From NCBI GenBank assembly GCA_005788585.1, contig SYBY01000265.1, forward strand, positions 1-6,751: a DNA stretch of 6,751 nucleotides, given 5' to 3'. The notes under the pieces were generated by a model that was given only the letters and a program-made list of their open reading frames with translations, was not told where the DNA came from and made no database searches. Numbering within the stretch: the stretch's first letter is position 1; each line of letters begins with the position of its first letter. This document shows, in pieces, positions 1 through 4,294 of the stretch. A program made the translations under genes and the position numbers. The stretch comes from Actinomycetota bacterium (GTDB lineage: Bacteria > Actinomycetota > Thermoleophilia > Solirubrobacterales > Solirubrobacteraceae).

Positions 1-255
1 GTCGACGAGGCACTCGGCCGCGGCGGCGGCGCCGACGCGCTTCTCGATGACCTGGACGACCTCGAGGATCCGCTCGCGGCCACCGGCGTACGCCTCGACG
101 CGATCGCCGGGACGCACCATCGTCGCGGGCTTCGCCGGTCGACCGTTGACCGTCACGTGCCCGCCCTTGCAGGCGTCGGTCGCCGCCGACCGAGGCTTGT
201 ACAGCCGTACCGCCCAGAGCCACCGGTCCACCCGTGCGCTGTCCACGCCGGACAT
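1..255 (-). CDS. S4-domain RNA-binding protein, Hsp15-like (C-terminus cut by window edge)
   Basis: The first 85 residues are visible. The S4 fold is clear: RVDRWLWAVRLYKPRSAA at about residues 8-25 (the typical R-x-D-x-WLW-x-x-R-x-x-K helix), then GGHVTVNGRPAKPA at about 31-44 and the strand MVRPGDRVEAY at about 46-56. This matches the N-terminal half of the Hsp15/HslR family, which binds structured rRNA; E. coli Hsp15 recycles free 50S subunits that carry a stalled nascent chain. The protein is cytoplasmic. The ATG at 255-253 lies 13 nt after the stop of the membrane-protein gene, so the two are probably co-transcribed. No good Shine-Dalgarno sequence precedes the ATG, so translation may depend on coupling to the upstream gene. 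The reading frame is open to base 1. Family assignment is firm; the exact role in this organism is inference. Confidence 0.9.
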   Translation of the reverse strand, partial: MSGVDSARVDRWLWAVRLYKPRSAATDACKGGHVTVNGRPAKPATMVRPGDRVEAYAGGRERILEVVQVIEKRVGAAAAAECLVD

Positions 256-268
256 GGTGGCAGGCGCG

Positions 269-778
269 TCAGTGGACGACGATCTTGAGGAACACGATGA
301 CCAGGCCGAGCGCGCCGTTGACGGCGGCGGTCATCGCAACGCCAGGCCACGTGCGCTGCTCGGCCCGGCCGAGCCGCACGCCGTAGAGCACGAGCGTCGT
401 GACCCCGACGCCGAGCGCGAGATCGACCGCCAGGTCGTCGCTCACGACCGCGAGCCCACCGAGCAGCAGTGCCAGGCATGGCGGCCCAGCCGCGGCGAGG
501 AGGGGCCACTCCTCCCGCGCGACGCCGCGCAGCTGGGCGCGGGACACGGGGTGGCGGGTTTCGAGGCGGATGCCGAGCTGTCCCGCGTACACGTGGGCGA
601 TGTAGAAGATGAACTGCGTGGCCAGGACGCTCCCCGCGATCCGCAGCGGCTGGCCCTGGTATTCGGAGGAGACAGCGACCAGGGACAACGTGAGGATCGT
701 CCCGTAGACGGCCGCCTGCATGTTGCGGCCGATGCGGGTGGCCTCGGGCAACTCGGATTCACGGAACGTTGCCGACAT
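269..778 (-). CDS. Five-helix integral membrane protein, function unknown
   Basis: This 169-aa protein has a charged N-terminus of about 20 residues and then hydrophobic segments at about 22-38, 45-66, 92-112, 116-137 and 147-167, giving roughly five transmembrane helices in the cytoplasmic membrane. Recognisable points are AHVYAGQLGIRLE (61-73), REEWPLL (88-94) just before the third helix, and a C-terminus GLVIVFLKIVVH. I associate this pattern with a family of small actinobacterial integral membrane proteins of unknown function; no catalytic motif is visible. It lies 45 bp downstream of the 110-aa gene and 13 bp upstream of the S4 gene on the same strand. The ATG directly abuts a strong hairpin and lacks a Shine-Dalgarno sequence (see the entry at 779-807). 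The reading frame itself is secure because of the consistent helix pattern. Confidence 0.85.
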   Translation of the reverse strand: MSATFRESELPEATRIGRNMQAAVYGTILTLSLVAVSSEYQGQPLRIAGSVLATQFIFYIAHVYAGQLGIRLETRHPVSRAQLRGVAREEWPLLAAAGPPCLALLLGGLAVVSDDLAVDLALGVGVTTLVLYGVRLGRAEQRTWPGVAMTAAVNGALGLVIVFLKIVVH

Positions 779-807
779 GGGGCGGGCAGCCTACCGCCGC
801 CCGCCCC
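779..807 (-). promoter_or_regulatory. Perfect 9-bp GC hairpin abutting the start codon, with a -10-like hexamer in its loop
   Basis: On the minus strand GGGGCGGGC (807-799) pairs perfectly with GCCCGCCCC (787-779) across an 11-nt loop, and the next base is the A of the membrane-protein ATG (778). The hairpin starts 16 nt after the stop of the 110-aa gene, so it could end that transcript, although there is no U-run. The loop contains TAGGCT (793-788), which fits an actinobacterial TAnnnT -10 element; initiation about 7 nt downstream would start the mRNA at about 781, nearly leaderless. Terminator, translational block and promoter readings are all inference. The symmetry is seen directly. Confidence 0.5.
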
Positions 808-823
808 GGCCCGATCCCCGACG

Positions 824-1156
824 TCACGTCACGCGCAGGCCGACGCGCCGCCGCAGCCGGCCGGGACCGGAGACGAGCGAGGCCCGCTGGAGCTGGTCGG
901 CCCGGAGTTCGAGCATGGGCAGCACGTCCGCCGTCCGCGTGAAGGGATCAGCGACTGTGGCGCCCGTGGCCAGCGAGCGCGCGGCGATGGCCCGGTCCCC
1001 CAGCGAGGCGATCACGTACGGCCCAGGCGGCACCGCGGCGGAGTCGAGCGCGGCCAAGCGGGTCACGTCGGACCGGCCGCCAGGGTCATCGGCGCGGGCC
1101 ACCCGGAGGACGAGCTCGGGGGCCGGGAGGTCTGACACTTCATGATTGTATGACAT
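824..1156 (-). CDS. Small protein of unknown function (110 aa), divergent from the MocR regulator
   Basis: The start is set at ATG 1156-1154 because GGAGG (1168-1164) sits exactly 7 nt upstream; an upstream in-frame ATG at 1243 would overlap the regulator gene antisense and is rejected. The protein is soluble, with no signal peptide or membrane segment. It has ELVLRVARADD (14-24), TRLAALDSAAVPPGPYVIASLGDRAIAARSL (about 32-62), then ATVADPFTRTADVLPMLELRADQL and a basic tail. The order strand, 'LAALDS' helix, 'VIASLGDRAIAA' strands resembles the first part of a GNAT acetyltransferase, but the acetyl-CoA-binding R/Q-x-x-G-x-G/A motif is missing, so acetyltransferase activity is not expected. I associate the 'ADPF..TA......LRA.QL' ending with short hypothetical proteins common in Thermoleophilia. 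The shared control region makes it the most likely target of the MocR protein. Confidence 0.8.
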   Translation of the reverse strand: MSYNHEVSDLPAPELVLRVARADDPGGRSDVTRLAALDSAAVPPGPYVIASLGDRAIAARSLATGATVADPFTRTADVLPMLELRADQLQRASLVSGPGRLRRRVGLRVT

Positions 1157-1224
1157 AGAGTTTCCTCCGGGCGGGTTGGAGTGGTACACTTTGGCCAGTA
1201 TCGCCCGGCAGCAGAGGTCACACA
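1157..1224. promoter_or_regulatory. Divergent control region between the 110-aa gene and the MocR gene
   Basis: These 68 bp hold both promoters and both ribosome binding sites. The 11-bp element AGTGGTACACT (1180-1190) has inverted arms AGTG/CACT around GTA and coincides with the rightward -10 candidate. It is a reasonable operator candidate for a GntR-type winged helix. On the minus strand the same stretch reads AAAGTGTACCACT, loosely like the AAAGTGG-type half-site that I recall for corynebacterial PdxR; that similarity is weak. GntR/MocR proteins commonly regulate themselves and the divergent gene, which is the basis for the operator inference. Confidence 0.5.
1185..1190 (+). promoter_or_regulatory. 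Candidate -10 of the MocR gene
   Basis: TACACT fits the TAnnnT pattern and would place the transcript start near 1197, giving a leader of about 28 nt. No convincing -35 is present; the best-spaced hexamer, around 1162-1167, is poor, as expected if the promoter needs or is controlled by a regulator. Confidence 0.4.
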
Positions 1225-1225
1225 A
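1197..1225 (-). promoter_or_regulatory. Candidate promoter of the 110-aa gene
   Basis: On the minus strand TTGTGT (1225-1220) and GATACT (1202-1197) are separated by exactly 17 bp. The start would fall near 1190, with a 34-nt leader that contains GGAGG. The -35 hexamer overlaps the ATG of the MocR gene and the -10 overlaps the rightward start region, so the two promoters cannot both hold RNA polymerase at once. Confidence 0.4.
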
Positions 1226-2709
1226 TGTCGTACACCGACGCATTGAAGGACATCAGCCGGACCGCAGATCGGTCCGTGACGCAGCAGATCATCGATGTGA
1301 TCAGCGCCGCGATCACGTCCGGGGAGCTTGCGCCGGGCGACCGCCTGCCCGCGACGCGTGAGATCGCCGAGATCGTCGGCGTCAACCACCTCACGGCCGT
1401 CCGCGCGTACCGCCGCATGCGCGAGCACGGCCAGGTCACCGCCCGGGTGGGTTCCGGGACGTTCGTCCGTGACCCCCGCACCGTCGACGCGCCGGCCGAC
1501 GAGCCCGAGTGGCAGCGCTACGTCCTACCCCCCACGAGCCCGAGCGCCTATACGCGCGCCGCCAGCAGCGCGTACGACGCCGCGTCCGACCCCGGGCTCA
1601 TCCCGCTCGCGGTCGGCTATCCGCCGACCCGCATGCTCCCCGACGCCCTCTGGGCACGCCACACCGCGAACGCCCTGCAGGATCTCGGAGCGGGTGCGCT
1701 GCAGTACGGGCCGATCGAGGGCGTCCCCGCGTTCCGCGAGCAGCTGGCCCACCTGCAAGGCGAGGAGCCTGACGACGTCATGGTCGTCAACGGCGCCATG
1801 CAGGGTCTGTCGCTCGCGGCACGGGCTCTGATCCGCCCGGGCGAGGCGGTCGCAGTGGAGTCCCCGACGTTCATGGGCACCGTCGAGGTGCTCCGCCAGG
1901 CCGGGGCGCGGATGATCCCGATCCCGGTCGACGAGGACGGGATCGACGTCGACGAGCTCGCCCGCATCGCCGTCCGCGAGGATCTCCGTGCCGTGTTCCT
2001 CCAGGCGCGGCTGCAGAACCCGACGGGCTACGACCTCAGTCCCGCGCGTGCCGAGCGGCTCGTGGAACTGGCCCGGCGGCACGCGTTCTTCATCATCGAC
2101 GACGAGGTGTGGGCCGAACTGCGCTTCAGCGGGCCCGACCCCGGGCCGCTTCGCGACCTCGCGCCCGCGCACGTCATCACCGTCGGATCGTTCTCCAAGA
2201 CGCTCGGCGGCGGGCTGCGCCTCGGCTGGATGCGCGCGAGCGGCGACATGATCGAGCGGCTCGCGCTGACCAAGCACAGCGACGACCTGCACTCCCCCAC
2301 CCTCACCCAGCACGCCGCGGCCCGGCTCCTCGAGGCAGGCGACTATCCGGAGCATCTCGCGCGGATCCAGACCGAATACCTGCATGGGCGCGACCTGATG
2401 CTCGATGCCCTGGACCGGCACCTGCGGCCGGTGGCGCGCTGGACGGAGCCGCGGGGTGGCTCGTCGATCCTCGTGACGCTCGATGCCGACCTCGATGACC
2501 GCACCCTGCTCGCCGAAGCAGAGCGGTGCGGGGTGTCGGTCGTCCCCGGAAGCGCGCTGACGTCCGGGCCGCCCGCGTCTACGATGGTGCGCCTGGCGTA
2601 CGGCTACGTCGAGCCCGACGCGATCGAGACGGGTGTCCGGCGCCTCGCCCAGGCGATCCGGGCGGTGGGCGCCGAACGCCGGGCGCGTCAGGCCTTCCCG
2701 CTCAGCTGA
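1225..2709 (+). CDS. MocR/PdxR-family transcriptional regulator (GntR winged helix + class I aminotransferase-like domain)
   Basis: This 494-aa protein has the usual MocR length and domain order. Residues about 15-82 are a GntR winged helix (PGDRLPATREIAEIVGVNH at 37-55, ending VGSGTFV). A linker of about 35 residues follows, then a fold-type-I PLP domain from about 120 to 480. Visible cofactor features are YGPIEG (161-166), NPTG (265-268), Asp293 expected to contact the pyridine nitrogen, the predicted Schiff-base lysine Lys325 in SFSKTLGGGLRLGW, and Arg456 as the likely carboxylate-binding arginine. The Tyr that normally follows the Asp by three residues is Trp296 here. MocR proteins are usually effector-sensing DNA-binding regulators rather than active aminotransferases. 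No pdxS/pdxT, GABA or taurine gene is nearby, so the effector is unknown. The ATG is supported by AGAGG (1213-1217) 7 nt upstream. The 3' end faces the 65-aa gene with a 3-bp gap. Confidence 0.95.
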   Translation: MSYTDALKDISRTADRSVTQQIIDVISAAITSGELAPGDRLPATREIAEIVGVNHLTAVRAYRRMREHGQVTARVGSGTFVRDPRTVDAPADEPEWQRYVLPPTSPSAYTRAASSAYDAASDPGLIPLAVGYPPTRMLPDALWARHTANALQDLGAGALQYGPIEGVPAFREQLAHLQGEEPDDVMVVNGAMQGLSLAARALIRPGEAVAVESPTFMGTVEVLRQAGARMIPIPVDEDGIDVDELARIAVREDLRAVFLQARLQNPTGYDLSPARAERLVELARRHAFFIIDDEVWAELRFSGPDPGPLRDLAPAHVITVGSFSKTLGGGLRLGWMRASGDMIERLALTKHSDDLHSPTLTQHAAARLLEAGDYPEHLARIQTEYLHGRDLMLDALDRHLRPVARWTEPRGGSSILVTLDADLDDRTLLAEAERCGVSVVPGSALTSGPPASTMVRLAYGYVEPDAIETGVRRLAQAIRAVGAERRARQAFPLS

Positions 2710-2717
2710 GCGTCAGC
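2699..2717. terminator. Overlapping palindromes at the convergent gene ends (possible bidirectional terminator)
   Basis: CGCTCAGCTGAGCG (2699-2712) is a perfect 14-bp palindrome that includes the stop codon of the MocR gene. Overlapping it, GCTGA-GCG-TCAGC (2705-2717) is a perfect 5-3-5 inverted repeat in which TGA is the stop on the plus strand and TCA encodes the stop on the minus strand. The stems are short and lack U-runs, so terminator function is uncertain. With only 3 bp between the genes, any terminator must lie inside coding sequence. Confidence 0.3.
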
Positions 2718-2910
2718 GGTGCGGTCCGCCGTGGTCGGGGACGGCGAGCCACAGCGCGGCCATCGCGATGAACAGCGGGACGACGATGACGGCGAGGGAC
2801 AGCAGGTGGGCGCCGGCCAGCATCACGAAGATGAACACCGCCAGCACCAGCGCGATGAGGCCGTAGAAGGCCCCGAGGAAACGCATTTCGGTCCGGTCGT
2901 CGTTGTGCAT
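2713..2910 (-). CDS. Small two-helix membrane protein (65 aa), function unknown
   Basis: The start is set at ATG 2910-2908 because GGAGG (2921-2917) lies 6 nt upstream; a longer in-frame reading adds an Arg-rich, non-conserved-looking N-terminus and is rejected. A short charged N-terminus (MHNDDRTEMRF) leads into a hydrophobic segment at about 14-33 and a second at about 37-59, followed by the tail VPDHGGPHR. The pattern suggests a helical hairpin in the cytoplasmic membrane with both ends on the same side, probably in the cytoplasm. No family or catalytic motif is recognised. It is convergent with the MocR gene and is separated by 164 bp from the upstream stress-protein gene on the same strand, so it most likely has its own promoter. 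Confidence 0.8.
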   Translation of the reverse strand: MHNDDRTEMRFLGAFYGLIALVLAVFIFVMLAGAHLLSLAVIVVPLFIAMAALWLAVPDHGGPHR

Positions 2911-2939
2911 CAAGGGCCTCCGGGAGCGTGGTTCGCGGT

Positions 2940-2955
2940 CGTACCTCGACCGTAC
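2940..2955 (-). promoter_or_regulatory. Candidate promoter/operator of the 65-aa membrane protein gene
   Basis: On the minus strand the pentamer GTACG occurs twice exactly 11 bp apart, and the two 11-nt units match at 8 of 11 positions. The upstream copy contains TACGGT (2954-2949), a TAnnnT-type -10 that would start transcription near 2942, about 32 nt before the ATG. The -35 region is poor. One-turn spacing would suit a tandem protein site, but chance is not excluded in such G+C-rich DNA. Confidence 0.25.
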
Positions 2956-3039
2956 GCCCGGGCAGACCAGCGCACATCGGGACACGCCCGTAGAGGTTCG
3001 CGGGGTCGCGCGGGTGTCGTCCGCGGGCGACTACGGAGC

Positions 3040-3065
3040 GGGCGTCGGGACTCGACCCCGAGCCC
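3040..3065 (-). terminator. Strong hairpin after the universal stress protein gene
   Basis: On the minus strand GGGCTCGGG (3065-3057) pairs with CCCGA-C-GCCC (3049-3040), nine base pairs with one bulged C, around the 7-nt loop GTCGAGT. It begins 9 nt after the stop codon at 3075, the expected place for a terminator of the response-regulator/stress-protein operon. There is no U-run, so efficiency is uncertain. The inner 5-7-5 part resembles a tRNA T-arm, but no tRNA body precedes it. Confidence 0.45.
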
Positions 3066-3074
3066 TGGTTCCGG

Positions 3075-3536
3075 CTACCGCGTCGCGGCGCCGACGCGCT
3101 CGACGGCGCGCGGCGGGATGACGATCACGGGACGGTCGGCCTCGCGCAGCAGGGAGTGCGCGACCGAGCCGAGCATCGCACCGAGCCGGCCGTAGCCGTG
3201 CGTGCCGATCACGATCGCGTCCGCGCTCTGCTCTGCCGCGACGCGGCACAGCGCAGGGCATGGTGGCCCGTCGACCGACATGGTCTCCCACGCGATGTCG
3301 CTCAGGCGGGCGGCGATGTCCTCCGGCAGCCCGTCGAGGACCGCCTGGCTGCGTGCCTCCTGATCGGCTGCCAGGACAGCGCGCCAGCGCTCGTCGAGCT
3401 GCTTGGGCGCCGGTTCGTGGGCGTGGACGACGACGATGCGACCCCCGTGGCCGAGCGTCGCGGCGTGGGCCAGCGCGGCGTTGGCCGGAGGTGACGCGTC
3501 GTAACCGACGACGAAGACGGGATGGCGGTCGGACAT
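3075..3536 (-). CDS. Universal stress protein (UspA-type single domain)
   Basis: This 153-aa protein has the typical single-Usp-domain length. Strand 1 and the following loop read FVVGYDASPPANAALAHA (8-25), with Asp13 at the usual adenine-nucleotide contact. The second strand IVVVHAHEP is at about 34-42. The nucleotide loop is VIGTHGYGRLGAMLGSV (109-125), followed by READRPVIVIP (131-141). The loop follows the ATP-binding G-x2-G-x9-G-S/T pattern except that only 8 residues separate Gly114 from Gly123. Usp proteins are cytoplasmic and help survival under starvation, hypoxia or redox stress. The ATG at 3536 lies 22 nt after the stop of the response-regulator gene with only a weak GGGG-like ribosome site, which suggests co-transcription. 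A hairpin follows the stop. Confidence 0.93.
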   Translation of the reverse strand: MSDRHPVFVVGYDASPPANAALAHAATLGHGGRIVVVHAHEPAPKQLDERWRAVLAADQEARSQAVLDGLPEDIAARLSDIAWETMSVDGPPCPALCRVAAEQSADAIVIGTHGYGRLGAMLGSVAHSLLREADRPVIVIPPRAVERVGAATR

Positions 3537-3558
3537 GGCCGCAGCATAGGCCCCGCGG

Positions 3559-4212
3559 CTACTGCTCGACCAACCCGTGATCGAGCGCGTACCGCACGAG
3601 CTCGGCCCGGGTCGACCGGCGCAGCTTCTGCTGGATGTGCGCGCGATGGCTCTCGACCGTGCGCACGCTGAGGTACAGCTGACCCGCGATCTCGGCGTTC
3701 GTGTGCCCCAGGGCGATGAGGCGCAGCACCTCGACCTCGCGCTCGGTGAGGTCGTCCGGCGGCCCGGTCGGCGTGGGGGGCTCCGCAGCCAGCCGCGCGC
3801 CGAGCGACGGGTTGAGGTAGGTGCCGCCCAGCGCCGCCGCGCGTACGGCCTGCGCCAGCTCGCCGTCGGCGGCATCCTTCAGGACGTAGCCCTTCGCGCC
3901 GCCGCGCAGCGCCTCCCGCGCGAACGCGGTGTCGTCCTGCATCGTCAGCACGACGACCGCGGTGGACTCGTTGATCTCCGCGACCTTGGGGATCGCCGGA
4001 AGGCTCGGGTCTCCCGGCATGTTGAGGTCGAGCACCAGCACGTCCGGCCGGTGGGCACGCACCTGGCGCAGTGCGTCCTCGACGTTCCCGGCCTCGGCGA
4101 CGACCTCGAAGTCGGGCTCGCTGTCGAGCAGCAGCTTCAGTCCGGCCCGGACGACGGCGTGGTCGTCGGCCAGGACGAGGCGCAGCCGCTCAGCCTGTTC
4201 TCCTTCGCTCAC
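3559..4212 (-). CDS. NarL/FixJ-type response regulator (receiver + LuxR helix-turn-helix)
   Basis: The start is placed at GTG 4212-4210, giving 217 aa, normal for this family; longer readings run antisense into the flavoprotein gene. The receiver domain (about 10-128) has Asp16-Asp17, the predicted phosphoacceptor Asp62 in VLVLDLNMPG, Thr90 in VVVLTMQDD and Lys112 in GYVLKDA, so all key switch residues are present. A linker rich in Pro leads to a LuxR-type helix-turn-helix at about 155-217 (LTEREVEVLRLIALG, NAEIAGQLYLSVRTVESH). No histidine kinase lies in the window, so its partner is elsewhere or absent. It lies directly upstream of a universal stress protein and divergent from a flavoprotein; mycobacterial DosR, a NarL-type regulator whose regulon includes Usp proteins, is an analogy only. 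No Shine-Dalgarno precedes the GTG, but TATCTT lies 7 nt upstream, suggesting a leaderless start. Confidence 0.93.
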   Translation of the reverse strand: MSEGEQAERLRLVLADDHAVVRAGLKLLLDSEPDFEVVAEAGNVEDALRQVRAHRPDVLVLDLNMPGDPSLPAIPKVAEINESTAVVVLTMQDDTAFAREALRGGAKGYVLKDAADGELAQAVRAAALGGTYLNPSLGARLAAEPPTPTGPPDDLTEREVEVLRLIALGHTNAEIAGQLYLSVRTVESHRAHIQQKLRRSTRAELVRYALDHGLVEQ

Positions 4213-4219
4213 GCCGAGC

Positions 4220-4225
4220 AAGATA
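4220..4225 (-). promoter_or_regulatory. Candidate -10 of the response-regulator gene (near-leaderless)
   Basis: TATCTT on the minus strand ends 7 nt before the GTG at 4212, so transcription would begin at about 4213, at or next to the start codon. No good -35 is seen at the matching distance; the inverted repeat at 4250-4268 lies just upstream, centred near -47, a plausible activator position. Confidence 0.4.
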
Positions 4226-4249
4226 TCCGGCGCGGTCGGACGCAGCGAC

Positions 4250-4268
4250 CCTTCACGGGTGGTGAAGG
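4250..4268. promoter_or_regulatory. Inverted repeat CCTTCAC-N5-GTGAAGG, candidate regulator binding site
   Basis: The two 7-bp arms are perfect and the spacer is GGGTG. LuxR-type response regulators usually bind inverted repeats as dimers, and this is the only good one between the two divergent genes. Its centre (4259) is about 36 bp from the predicted start of the flavoprotein transcript and about 47 bp from that of the regulator transcript. Identity of the binding protein is not shown by the sequence. Confidence 0.45.
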
Positions 4269-4282
4269 TCGGGTCCGCGGCG

Positions 4283-4288
4283 TAGCCT
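4283..4288 (+). promoter_or_regulatory. Candidate -10 of the flavoprotein gene (leaderless)
   Basis: TAGCCT fits the TAnnnT pattern and predicts a transcript start at about 4295, exactly the A of the ATG. It lies within the 11-nt palindrome AGCCT-G-AGGCT (4284-4294) that abuts the start codon by all but one base. The GAGG at 4289-4292 is only 2 nt from the ATG, too close to act as a normal ribosome site, which also favours a leaderless reading. Confidence 0.4.
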
Positions 4289-4294
4289 GAGGCT

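Larger units (their letters stand above)
4213..4294. promoter_or_regulatory. Divergent control region between the response regulator and the flavoprotein
   Basis: This 82-bp stretch holds a single clear inverted repeat (4250-4268) flanked by two promoter candidates in opposite directions, each with its -10 about 7 nt from the start codon. Neither gene has a normal Shine-Dalgarno sequence at normal spacing. The layout suggests both genes are leaderless and under common control, probably by the response regulator itself; that is inference from arrangement. Confidence 0.5.

Noticed and set aside
47..1135. Long open frame (362 codons) on the plus strand across the left region
   Set aside because: It is antisense to three minus-strand genes with clear domain, helix or ribosome-site support. 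Its product is an Arg/Gly/Pro/Asp-rich, low-complexity shadow typical of high-G+C DNA.
3030..3100. tRNA gene suggested by the T-arm-like hairpin
   Set aside because: No matching 5' acceptor strand, D-arm or anticodon arm lies upstream; that sequence is the end of the stress-protein gene.
3537..3875. N-terminal extension of the universal stress protein giving 266 residues
   Set aside because: The added part is an out-of-frame reading of the response-regulator gene; the Usp domain begins naturally at the ATG at 3536.
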